Origin: Branchiostoma floridae
Lineage: Eukaryota; Chordata; Leptocardii; Amphioxiformes; Branchiostomatidae
Direction of reading: 5' to 3'
DNA length: 64,000 nt
NCBI RefSeq assembly: GCF_000003815.2
Contig: NC_049993.1
Coordinates: 9,341,182-9,405,181 of the forward strand
The position numbers were made by a program, and so were the translations under genes. Positions 25,916 through 29,999 of this stretch are shown here, piece after piece (within the stretch, counting starts at the first letter, position 1; every line of letters starts with the position of its first letter). The notes under the pieces were generated by a model that was given only the letters and a program-made list of their open reading frames with translations, made no database searches and was not told the origin of the DNA.

Positions 25916-27295
25916 ATGTCACACTCTGCCAGATCCATTGCCACACTCGATGTCTACGTGATCACCTGTATAAGATTAACTCATCAATCTTATTGACTAT
26001 TTCAGTCGACGACGGCGACCATAGAACTTCTGCCAACCATATCCTCATGCCCGTTGCAGGTAAGTAACTCATCAAGCTATACCACAATAGCAGTACTGTA
26101 GTAGCAGTAGCAGTAAGTACATGCTTTGTTCGCTAAATTTAACCAAATTACAAACTTGTGATCACATAACTACTGTACAGTATGGGAAGGTACGCTTTTC
26201 TGCAAAGGAATCAGCACGTGTAAATATGCTTTAAATATTTTTACTTCAAAACACTTTGTCATTGCTTCCTCTATATCACCCTACATCAGGAGGACATCAT
26301 ACATTCACTTGGTATATTCTATTAATTTCTTCATTTTTAAAACATCAAACAATGATCGTGAAGATCTATCTTCGATATAGCGTTGCTGTTAAAAGAGAGA
26401 GGGGGAGAGAGGGAGAGAGGGAGAGAGGGAGAGAGAGAGAGAGAGGGAGAGAGAGAGACAAACGAAAAACACTCAGCCGAACACATAACCCTTGTGGCTA
26501 GGAAAGAACAGACGCAACAGACGTAACGTTATGTATAAATGATGACGAAATGACTCATATAAGGAACAGTTCTACATTATTCTACAACTCACATAAGTTC
26601 TTGTACTAAACTTTATGATTTCCACCCCTTTTCTCATAAGGAATGATTGGCCTGGGAGCAGTTTTAGCCCTACTCTTGGTGGTACTTGTTACTGCAGTGG
26701 CTGTCAACGTTGTGCTCAAACGAAGGTGAGTAGAAGATATTTATCATTATTCATAAATACGTTTCCATGTCAATCTTAAGACTAACTATCTGTTTCAACT
26801 TAAATGTGTAGTTGAAGGACAGACTTATGCAAGTTAAGATGGAACAACGTTCCCGGCTTGAATTTAATTCCAAGTGAATCTGCTATGATAACTTTCTTGT
26901 AACGTACAAATTTAAAAAAAAATGCATAATTTCTAAAAGGAATAATTTCTTCACAGAAAAACTTGATATCTGAACATATCATTTACAGACTGGCCAGCGT
27001 AAAATCAAAGCGTGGGGCTAACGGCACAACTATTCAAAACAGCGCGTTTGACGACACGTACGCAGACACTAGAACAAACCGCCCGAACAACGACGGGACA
27101 TACTGTGACGTCATCGATGACGACATCACCAAACGGCGTGGTCCGGCTTATGGTATCAGCCAACATGGAGTCAATAACACATCTGATGTCGGTGGTGGGG
27201 AGGGGATCTATCAGACCCTGGACCCACGCACACTTGAGAAAGGAAACAATGAATATCAGAAACTTGCAAAAAAACGAGTCTTTCAGCAGTCTTAG
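1145..27295 (+). CDS. Gene 1: MAM/EGF/PAN/CCP/EGF-array type I membrane receptor (5' partial)
   Basis: This is a mosaic surface protein of which about 2,130 residues are encoded here. Module order is MAM-EGF-PAN-MAM-EGF-PAN-MAM-CCP-CCP, then 25 EGF exons, an 18-residue linker, one transmembrane helix and a cytoplasmic tail ending with a stop at 27293-27295. Nearly every exon starts and ends in phase 1, so modules can be added or skipped without changing frame. Aligned to gene 2, only the signal-peptide and first PAN exons are missing, and they should lie upstream of the window. The EGF run is far longer than in gene 2 (25 versus 4). EGF exon 18 is split by a 2.7 kb transposon, so this allele must skip that exon to stay open. 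MAM, PAN and CCP modules suggest adhesion or glycan/protein binding (family knowledge). The tail has an ITAM-like tyrosine pair, so signalling is inferred. Exact function is unknown. Confidence 0.85.
1446..1580 (+). CDS. Gene 1 MAM-1, exon 2
   Basis: Middle of the MAM fold: YYIYIDS, then [19 protein letters not shown] and LLFWTHMYG. It carries one conserved cysteine and the aromatic FW pair. 135 nt, phase 1/1. Confidence 0.85.
1581..2233. other. Intron, MAM-1 exons 2-3
   Basis: Single-copy-looking AT-rich intron, also recognisable in the paralogous introns at 10469-11147 and 44023-44672. Nothing else supported. Confidence 0.7.
2234..2440 (+). CDS. Gene 1 MAM-1, exon 3
   Basis: C-terminal MAM third: [29 protein letters not shown] and the signature IAIDDVSIL followed by ACPG. 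Here lysine and glycine replace the usual PV in the SIPVTGS loop. 207 nt, phase 1/1. Confidence 0.9.
2551..2680 (+). repeat. Minisatellite AAAAGGAACG x 13 (left arm)
   Basis: Thirteen uninterrupted copies of a 10-bp unit form most of the left arm of the foldback-like element. The long KGTKRNE open frames crossing it are artefacts of the repeat. Confidence 0.98.
3017..3598 (+). other. Unrecognised 193-codon ORF inside the foldback element
   Basis: An open frame in the unique interior of the 1.5 kb element. I recognise no domain, and its composition does not look like that of a typical transposase. It may be chance, or a remnant of internal cargo. The only cysteine/histidine-rich part is short and unordered. 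Confidence 0.15.
3911..4040 (-). repeat. Minisatellite CGTTCCTTTT x 13 (right arm, inverted)
   Basis: Thirteen perfect copies of the complement of the left-arm unit, in inverted orientation. It forms the right arm of the foldback-like element. Confidence 0.98.
4117..4245 (+). CDS. Gene 1 EGF-1
   Basis: Calcium-binding-type EGF module starting DVDEC, six cysteines, with CSCYAGFTL in the C-terminal loop. 129 nt, phase 1/1, acceptor GCGCAG, donor after CAATG. Confidence 0.9.
4464..4609 (+). pseudogene. Degenerate DLNEC EGF exon
   Basis: After an intact-looking CAG acceptor it reads DLNEC, then CYYTCTN and YNCSSCN, and meets a stop. The donor equivalent of the live exon at 45950-46078 (GACC/GTAAG) has become GACC/GTTAC. 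It is a dead EGF exon lying between EGF-1 and PAN-1. Confidence 0.7.
4610..4892. other. Intron remainder before PAN-1
   Basis: AT-rich intron, near-identical to 7788-8068. No further signal. Confidence 0.7.
4893..5159 (+). CDS. Gene 1 PAN-1
   Basis: A single-exon PAN/Apple-like module: [34 protein letters not shown] and FDYYHKRG. Four cysteines fit the PAN core (family knowledge: protein or carbohydrate binding). 267 nt, phase 1/1. Confidence 0.85.
5160..5678. other. Intron PAN-1 to MAM-2
   Basis: Homologous to the other PAN-MAM introns of the array. No inserted element recognised. Confidence 0.7.
5679..5819 (+). CDS. Gene 1 MAM-2, exon 1
   Basis: [21 protein letters not shown] reading, 141 nt, phase 1/1. 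It resembles gene 2 MAM-1 and gene 3 MAM exon 1 more than gene 1 MAM-1. Confidence 0.88.
5820..6144. other. Intron, MAM-2 exons 1-2
   Basis: 325 nt, aligned with introns at 31945-32588 and 60180-60502. It serves as an empty site for the insert seen in gene 2. Confidence 0.7.
6145..6291 (+). CDS. Gene 1 MAM-2, exon 2
   Basis: [12 protein letters not shown] with four extra residues (SHNP) relative to MAM-1, then [20 protein letters not shown] and [10 protein letters not shown]. 147 nt, phase 1/1. Confidence 0.88.
6292..6680. other. Intron before the MAM-2 exon 3 duplicate
   Basis: AT-rich. The 3' part from 6541 is the first copy of a roughly 213-bp tandem duplication. Confidence 0.65.
6681..6756 (+). 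pseudogene. Truncated duplicate of MAM exon 3
   Basis: After a good polypyrimidine/CAAG acceptor it reads [20 protein letters not shown] and then hits a stop near 6752. It is the 5' half of a MAM exon 3 copied in tandem ahead of the complete exon at 6909. Confidence 0.75.
6909..7142 (+). CDS. Gene 1 MAM-2, exon 3
   Basis: Complete third exon with a longer N-terminus (GCPSSGCV) that adds a cysteine pair absent from the 207-nt version. It carries [21 protein letters not shown] and [12 protein letters not shown]. 234 nt, phase 1/1. Confidence 0.9.
7290..7418 (+). CDS. Gene 1 EGF-2
   Basis: DVDEC calcium-binding EGF, nearly identical to EGF-1 ([11 protein letters not shown]). 129 nt, phase 1/1. 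Confidence 0.9.
7419..8068. other. Intron EGF-2 to PAN-2
   Basis: 650 nt, nearly identical to the intron after EGF-1, which marks a recent duplication of an EGF-PAN block. It contains the degenerate EGF exon listed separately. Confidence 0.75.
7637..7787 (+). pseudogene. Degenerate DLNEC EGF exon, second copy
   Basis: Same dead exon as at 4464, with a different small insertion that changes the frame after the CYYNCTN stretch. It was carried along with the duplicated EGF-PAN block. Confidence 0.7.
8069..8335 (+). CDS. Gene 1 PAN-2
   Basis: Nearly identical to PAN-1. Differences include GHN for SHN, IHL for INL and DPPERF for NPPSRF. 267 nt, phase 1/1. Confidence 0.88.
8336..8936. other. Intron PAN-2 to MAM-3
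   Basis: Homologous to 41706-42695, but without the LINE fragment found there. Nothing else seen. Confidence 0.7.
8937..9086 (+). CDS. Gene 1 MAM-3, exon 1
   Basis: [20 protein letters not shown], longer than the other copies because of a TGSSN stretch and an SSSG end. 150 nt, phase 1/1, matching 42696-42845 in gene 2. Confidence 0.87.
9087..10333. other. Intron with repeat DNA, MAM-3 exons 1-2
   Basis: The 1247-nt intron holds TAGGTGGGTAGGTGGG-like sequence near 9165 and other stretches shared with 42846-43890. Parts resemble the repeat family found at 39500-40560. A TGTATGTATG run lies near 9331. No coding signal. Confidence 0.65.
10334..10468 (+). CDS. Gene 1 MAM-3, exon 2
   Basis: [20 protein letters not shown] then [10 protein letters not shown]; alanine replaces the usual threonine in WTHMYG. 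135 nt, phase 1/1. Confidence 0.87.
10469..11147. other. Intron, MAM-3 exons 2-3
   Basis: Aligned with 44023-44672. Around 10990-11040 there is a decayed piece of the AAATGCATTTACAGTA repeat family. No gene. Confidence 0.65.
11148..11357 (+). CDS. Gene 1 MAM-3, exon 3
   Basis: [18 protein letters not shown] with a three-residue LRS insertion before [11 protein letters not shown], then [17 protein letters not shown]. 210 nt, phase 1/1. Confidence 0.9.
11553..11723 (+). CDS. Gene 1 CCP-1 (sushi)
   Basis: One-exon CCP domain: [39 protein letters not shown] and APTCIG. All four cysteines and the late tryptophan are present. 171 nt, phase 1/1. Confidence 0.93.
11879..12049 (+). CDS. Gene 1 CCP-2 (sushi)
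   Basis: [30 protein letters not shown] and [11 protein letters not shown]. The second half is nearly identical in nucleotides to the other CCP exons in the window. 171 nt, phase 1/1. Confidence 0.93.
12303..12440 (+). CDS. Gene 1 EGF array, exon 1
   Basis: [16 protein letters not shown] start, six cysteines, [12 protein letters not shown] end. First of the run of 138-nt EGF exons; its intron donor (GTGAGGTGTGG) is the B-type. Confidence 0.92.
12463..13010 (-). mobile_element. Hairpin-bearing repeat, copy 1
   Basis: An insertion in the intron after EGF exon 1. Its complement begins TTAAGGGTTAATGACCCGC and ends near GCCTGGCTATATGATAAT. It contains a 38-bp inverted repeat (12846-12883 with 12949-12986). 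A second, oppositely oriented copy lies at 23290-24022. Paralogous introns lack it. Superfamily unresolved. Confidence 0.7.
13113..13250 (+). CDS. Gene 1 EGF array, exon 2
   Basis: [28 protein letters not shown]-type by its TTTTCCAG acceptor and GTAAG donor. Confidence 0.92.
13447..13584 (+). CDS. Gene 1 EGF array, exon 3 (type B)
   Basis: [16 protein letters not shown], with [18 protein letters not shown]. First B-type exon of the repeated cassette. Confidence 0.93.
13710..13847 (+). CDS. Gene 1 EGF array, exon 4 (type C)
   Basis: [28 protein letters not shown]. The acceptor is TTTTCAAG, a weaker AAG type seen in all C exons. Confidence 0.9.
14060..14098 (+). pseudogene. Truncated EGF exon stub, cassette 1
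   Basis: A good CCTTTCCAG acceptor is followed by [12 protein letters not shown] and a stop; the rest of the exon and the donor are deleted. The same stub occurs at 15516, 16878 and 18329. Confidence 0.8.
14173..14310 (+). CDS. Gene 1 EGF array, exon 5 (type A1)
   Basis: [34 protein letters not shown]. The usual glycine before the tyrosine is glutamate here. Confidence 0.92.
14570..14707 (+). CDS. Gene 1 EGF array, exon 6 (type A2)
   Basis: [19 protein letters not shown]: the usual serine is a cysteine, giving seven cysteines and a possible unpaired thiol. It ends [14 protein letters not shown]. Confidence 0.92.
14900..15037 (+). CDS. Gene 1 EGF array, exon 7 (type B)
   Basis: Encodes the same B-type module as exon 3; differences are silent or minimal. 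Confidence 0.93.
15166..15303 (+). CDS. Gene 1 EGF array, exon 8 (type C)
   Basis: [30 protein letters not shown]; acceptor TTTTTAAG. Confidence 0.9.
15516..15554 (+). pseudogene. Truncated EGF exon stub, cassette 2
   Basis: [12 protein letters not shown] then a stop, with an intact TTTCCAG acceptor and no donor. Confidence 0.8.
15629..15766 (+). CDS. Gene 1 EGF array, exon 9 (type A1)
   Basis: [25 protein letters not shown] and [14 protein letters not shown]. It is the only A1 copy with alanine in GDAR. The A2 partner is missing from this cassette and is replaced by repeat DNA. Confidence 0.92.
15895..16192. mobile_element. Repeat insertion in the EGF array (CGCGGTGG family)
   Basis: Interrupts cassette 2 where an A2 exon would be expected. 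The right end (AAATGCATTTACAGTA) and internal CGCGG/ACCACCGCGAA tracts match the MITE at 27504-27715 in the opposite orientation. The left boundary is uncertain. Confidence 0.55.
16263..16400 (+). CDS. Gene 1 EGF array, exon 10 (type B)
   Basis: [17 protein letters not shown]-type. The donor intron is 2 nt shorter than in the other B copies. Confidence 0.93.
16524..16661 (+). CDS. Gene 1 EGF array, exon 11 (type C)
   Basis: [38 protein letters not shown] acceptor. Confidence 0.9.
16878..16916 (+). pseudogene. Truncated EGF exon stub, cassette 3
   Basis: [12 protein letters not shown] then a stop; acceptor kept, donor absent. Confidence 0.8.
16991..17128 (+). CDS. Gene 1 EGF array, exon 12 (type A1)
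   Basis: [28 protein letters not shown]; leucine replaces serine in the last loop. Confidence 0.92.
   Translation: MSMDVHRTPVLPSLLVLTSQPRVQELYVPVGPDMWEMVVKMDPDV
17385..17522 (+). CDS. Gene 1 EGF array, exon 13 (type A2)
   Basis: [34 protein letters not shown]. Confidence 0.92.
17714..17851 (+). CDS. Gene 1 EGF array, exon 14 (type B)
   Basis: [16 protein letters not shown]; serine replaces glycine before the first cysteine. Confidence 0.93.
17980..18117 (+). CDS. Gene 1 EGF array, exon 15 (type C)
   Basis: [16 protein letters not shown], with PAPGTGA in place of the usual PAPGAGA. Confidence 0.9.
18329..18364 (+). pseudogene. Truncated EGF exon stub, cassette 4
   Basis: [12 protein letters not shown], then it runs into intron sequence. 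Seven to eight bases around the former stop are deleted compared with the other stubs. Confidence 0.75.
18432..18569 (+). CDS. Gene 1 EGF array, exon 16 (type A1)
   Basis: [34 protein letters not shown]; nearly identical to exon 5 but with the standard glycine. Confidence 0.92.
18804..18941 (+). CDS. Gene 1 EGF array, exon 17 (type A2)
   Basis: [30 protein letters not shown]. Confidence 0.92.
19183..21871. mobile_element. TIR DNA element inserted in an EGF exon
   Basis: 2689 bp with imperfect terminal inverted repeats of about 24 bp (CTCAATGTGTCTAAGACACG left; CTCAATGCGTCTAAGACACG on the complement of the right end). The left TIR holds a small palindrome (GTGTCTAAGACAC). Comparison with intact B exons gives a 2-bp TG duplication. 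No transposase motif is visible, so it is non-autonomous or decayed; superfamily unresolved. Confidence 0.8.
20481..20854. repeat. Exact 187-bp tandem duplication
   Basis: Two adjacent copies (20481-20667, 20668-20854) inside the TIR element appear identical. Confidence 0.9.
22091..22228 (+). CDS. Gene 1 EGF array, exon 19 (type C)
   Basis: [38 protein letters not shown] acceptor. Confidence 0.9.
22482..22619 (+). CDS. Gene 1 EGF array, exon 20
   Basis: [29 protein letters not shown]2-like flanks. The stub and A1 exon are absent from this cassette. Confidence 0.92.
22828..22965 (+). CDS. Gene 1 EGF array, exon 21
   Basis: [32 protein letters not shown]; related to B-type and to exon 1. Confidence 0.92.
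23116..23253 (+). CDS. Gene 1 EGF array, exon 22
   Basis: [16 protein letters not shown]: the usual D-I-D-G start has become ETYT, but all six cysteines remain. Confidence 0.9.
23290..24022 (+). mobile_element. Hairpin-bearing repeat, copy 2
   Basis: Opposite orientation to the copy at 12463. A 19-bp direct repeat, TTAAGGGTTAATGACCCGC, lies at both edges (23290-23308 and 24004-24022). It contains a large imperfect hairpin (about 23318-23443) and a second palindromic tract of GGTGTCGAT/ATCGACACC units at 23800-23885. Confidence 0.7.
24034..24171 (+). CDS. Gene 1 EGF array, exon 23
   Basis: [34 protein letters not shown]. Orthologous in position to 49378-49515 of gene 2. Confidence 0.92.
24518..24655 (+). 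CDS. Gene 1 EGF array, exon 24
   Basis: [36 protein letters not shown]. Contains an N-x-T sequon (NCT) and matches 50586-50723. Confidence 0.92.
24700..25311 (-). mobile_element. 5'-truncated LINE, C-terminal reverse transcriptase fragment
   Basis: The minus-strand frame 25313-24798 reads like the C-terminus of a non-LTR retrotransposon ORF2 ([28 protein letters not shown]). The 3' end carries GATACA repeats (24700-24720). The target duplication AACTG flanks it (24695-24699 and 25312-25316). The paralogous intron at 50755-50775 is the uninterrupted site. A CR1/L2-like clade is likely but not established. Confidence 0.88.
25557..25694 (+). CDS. Gene 1 EGF array, exon 25 (cysteine-depleted)
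   Basis: [19 protein letters not shown] then [19 protein letters not shown]. Cysteines 5 and 6 of the EGF pattern are lost. The same change is in gene 2 (51016), so this is an old, retained juxtamembrane variant. Confidence 0.88.
25803..25913. repeat. CA microsatellite with CACG core
   Basis: A long CA run interrupted by CACG units. HTHT/VCVC frames across it are artefacts. A matching array lies at 51275-51382. Confidence 0.97.
26006..26059 (+). CDS. Gene 1 juxtamembrane linker exon
   Basis: Eighteen codons, [19 protein letters not shown] across the junctions, phase 1/1; a short extracellular stalk. Conserved in gene 2 at 51475-51528. Confidence 0.75.
26060..26640. other. Intron, linker to TM exon
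   Basis: Contains a GAGA-rich microsatellite (about 26395-26458), greatly expanded in the gene 2 copy. No other feature. Confidence 0.8.
26641..26725 (+). CDS. Gene 1 transmembrane exon
   Basis: Encodes [20 protein letters not shown] then VNVVLKRR: a hydrophobic helix without charged residues, ended by a basic stop-transfer. It enters in phase 1 and leaves in phase 2 (85 nt), the first asymmetric exon of the gene. Confidence 0.9.
26989..27295 (+). CDS. Gene 1 cytoplasmic tail exon and stop
   Basis: About 102 residues with tyrosines in DTYADT, GTYCDVI, PAYGIS, GIYQTL and NEYQKL. The last two fit ITAM spacing (E-x-x-Y-x-x-L, 11 residues, Y-x-x-L; 27200-27265). No kinase or phosphatase domain. 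The protein is closely conserved in gene 2. Confidence 0.9.
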
Positions 27296-27419
27296 ACATG
27301 CATACCATAATACAGCATTAAGGGCCACATGACAATATTTTCGTTATTGACTGTATCAGTTTGACTTAGCGATATACTACTGTTTTAAGGATAATACAAT
27401 ACAGGCTACAGGCTTACGT

Positions 27420-27425
27420 AATAAA
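27420..27425 (+). other. Polyadenylation signal, gene 1
   Basis: AATAAA 125 nt after the stop codon; gene 2 has one about 103 nt after its stop. Confidence 0.55.
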
Positions 27426-27503
27426 ACAAATTAACTTCATTTTTTTACTAGTATACTATTGATCTGTTGTTCTGGATAGATCTAAAGAAGATTTTAGGAC
27501 AAA

Positions 27504-27715
27504 TACTGTAAATGCATTTAAGTTCGAGGGGATTTAATTTCGCGGTAGGGGGAAAAGGGACTTTTCGCGGTGGTTTTAATTTCGCGGTAACACCATAGAC
27601 TGCAGTCTAATACCATTATAGAAAAATGTTCGCGGTGGTTTTAAGTTAGCGGTGAAGTGGTCACCGCGGAAACCACGAACATTCATCCACCGCGAACATT
27701 TCTGCATTTACAGTA
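27504..27715. mobile_element. MITE with TACTGTAAATGCA ends
   Basis: 212 bp, perfect 13-bp inverted ends, CGCGGT-rich interior. Flanked by 9-bp direct repeats TAGGACAAA (27495-27503, 27716-27724). The gene 2 equivalent (about 53103-53125) holds both flank copies but only a TA between them. Confidence 0.85.
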
Positions 27716-28377
27716 TAGGACAAATGCTGAGCTTCACAGAAGATATTGAATATCCAACCTGACGCCGTTGCCAGTATTCTGCTTAATCAGATATATTGGT
27801 TGTTAGCATTCTTTCTACTTTTTAATTTAGATTAAGTGTATTTAGTGATAGTAGAGTTTAAAATAATAGATATTCATATTACCACCTAGTATATATCAAC
27901 GGTTTTGCATTAAAGGGTTTTTCACTTCATATGTCATTCTCTGTCTTTACCACATAGCTATTGTGTGGACTAGTATGATGTGAATTTAGATATACCCATA
28001 CACTGTATCCGAACGAAACGCCGAGTAAAGAGTAAAAACAATGAAACTAGGTTAACACATTTTAAAGAGGTAAAGAACTCCTCGGCACGCACTGATTTGA
28101 ATGTTAATGGCCTGTTCGTCACGTCCAATTGGACATGTCAATCATTTCAAGATCAGCAGGAAAACAAAGACATTGACTCCCCATGGCTCATTCGCTCTTC
28201 AAAATACTTCAAAATCACCAAACGATATGTTGACAACTATCTGATCAACAAGATTAATGTCATTATCTGTCTTTGTTCAAGACCTCCATAATTACACCTT
28301 CTTCAATACAATAAACAAAAGTTAGCAGTGTTGTGTTGTGTTGTGTTCTGTAAAACCGGTTCAGCTGTAAAGCTTAC

Positions 28378-28495
28378 CCTCGTGCACCTCGGCAGGGTCA
28401 TAGAAGAAGGTCTTGAGGTTAACGTGACAGAACAAGTCAATAGCAAGTGGAGAGATGCGTAGTGATAAGTGGGTGTCATACGACCTAGAATCCAT
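28378..28495 (-). other. Possible minus-strand coding exon
   Basis: On the minus strand an ATG opens 39 codons (MDSRSYDTHL..., ending DPAEVHEG) that run into a GGTAAGC donor-like site in phase 1. The copy at 54357-54473 is one base shorter and out of frame. Domain not recognised; it may be a relic. Confidence 0.25.
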
Positions 28496-29699
28496 TTGTA
28501 GTGCATCTAAGTCCAATCTTTATGACTAGACCTCGGAACCAGTGCTAAAAAATCTTCATGACAGAAACTTCCGGTCATGTTCACCACTATTTAGAGACTA
28601 TCATCGCGATAAAATAACATTTTATTGCCAGGTTTGTTCAAGCTGTTGAAGTTCAACATACTTCCGGCAGAAGGCATGAAAGAGCTGCAGTAGGCTATGC
28701 GAACGATCGCTGTTGTTGTTTACAGTATTCGACTGCTGGTGCCTACCAGGACGTCAGTAGATTGGATTAAAATTTGCATCTAAAATTACCAGATCAAATA
28801 ACTGGTTAATATGTAAATCGAACAACCTGCTTTTTGCCACCACTGCGTCACCGTGACGTTATCGCGATTCCTCGTATAAACGTTCACGAATGTGTACTTC
28901 CTGAAGAAATTACGATGAACGTTAAACTTCACGAATGGTTACTACTAGCATTTTATTACGGCGTGGTCATATTGCGTCGTCGGTTGTCTTACGATTTTGA
29001 TGCCGTGCGATTTCCAAGCTGGCTGTGAAATAGTCAAACGCTGACAAGGATCTGAGACAACATTTTCAGTACAATATTCCTACATTGACTTCGTTTGACA
29101 CTTGGGAAACAGAATTCCCTAAAATACTCCAAAAACACCATCAAAATGTGACGCTTGTTTATGCCGATGCCCCCCTCCCTACTGACATCAACTCTCAGAT
29201 CAAAACAAACCAACGGTGTAATTTGTTGCTTGTCCAACCAGTCTCATTGTTAGCTGTGCCGAACACGTCTGTAAGCTTAAGGTCACACTCTCACCAAAGG
29301 GTTAATATGGCGGCGATAATCGTTGTTTTGAAGCGTAATATCATACGTTCAGTCATATTTTTGTAGATTTCAAGTTCTACACTAGGGTGATGGTACGCTC
29401 AAGAAAGTTTGACGGTGAATATAGATGTCTGCACGGCACTAGATAGATTGCCATGAACTTTGTGTCTAGCTGCTCTTTGACTGAGCCGCAGGGCAGAAAC
29501 CTTAAAAGTTTACAGAACGTTAAACCTGTCGGTGTCTACCAAAAGCGTAGGGATACGGCCACCTTAAAGACTGTATCATATAATATACCTTTCAATCATA
29601 AAATTAAAAGTGTATACGCATCAATTCAACGTAAAAATTGTGAAAATGAATGCCATAAACCATTGGTAATTACAGGGTGAATCGTAAAGGATATAATGT

Positions 29700-29944
29700 T
29701 TTAAAACACGAAAAGTGCAAATGAATTTTGAAACAACTCAAAAATAATTGAGCTGCGTATTATTTCATTTCTAAAAGCAGGTCTACAGGAAAAAAATAAC
29801 AAGAAAATTAACAAAAATAGCTTTAAAATCACACCCACAGCCAAACCTTTACATGGCGTCCTCTGCGCTAGGGCGCTACTTTTCTCTGCGTATGGATACT
29901 GTATGCTGTATGATGTGATCAGGAGGAAGTAGCCTTTTGAAAAG
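29700..29944 (+). promoter_or_regulatory. Putative promoter/5' UTR of gene 2
   Basis: The last 70 or so bases (GCGCTACTTTTCTCTGCGTA, then GTGATCAGGAGGAAGTAGCC) are strongly conserved ahead of gene 3 (55876-55949). No clear TATA box. Role is inferred from position and conservation. Confidence 0.35.
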
Positions 29945-29999
29945 ATGGCTGTGAACGTCCTTTTCTTGCTCTTTGTATGTCTGATTGGCAGTTGTGCTG
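29945..29999 (+). CDS. Gene 2 start and signal-peptide exon
   Basis: [19 protein letters not shown]: short n-region, hydrophobic core, small residues at the cleavage site. 55 nt, ends in phase 1. Confidence 0.88.

Larger units (their letters stand above)
27296..29944. other. 3' UTR of gene 1 and intergenic region
   Basis: AATAAA at 27420-27425 is the likely polyadenylation signal. The block up to the gene 2 ATG is colinear with 52904-55949, so it belongs to the tandem duplication unit. It holds a MITE (27504-27715), a GTGTT run (28326-28350) and a possible minus-strand exon at 28378-28495. Short open frames conserved in both copies (such as near 29453) have no recognisable domain. Confidence 0.65.

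Noticed and set aside
25683..25946. HTHT/VCVC open frames (also 51022-51430)
   Set aside because: Artefacts of the CA microsatellites. Only the 3' exon part up to 51153 is real coding sequence.
27005..27328. Minus-strand and second plus-strand frames over the tail exons (also 52613-52936)
   Set aside because: Alternate frames of the conserved cytoplasmic exon; that exon is explained by the splice-consistent frame.
29453..29680. ORF conserved in both intergenic copies (also 55458-55676)
   Set aside because: Both copies come from a recent duplication, so shared openness is weak evidence; no domain, and the C-termini differ by a frameshift.
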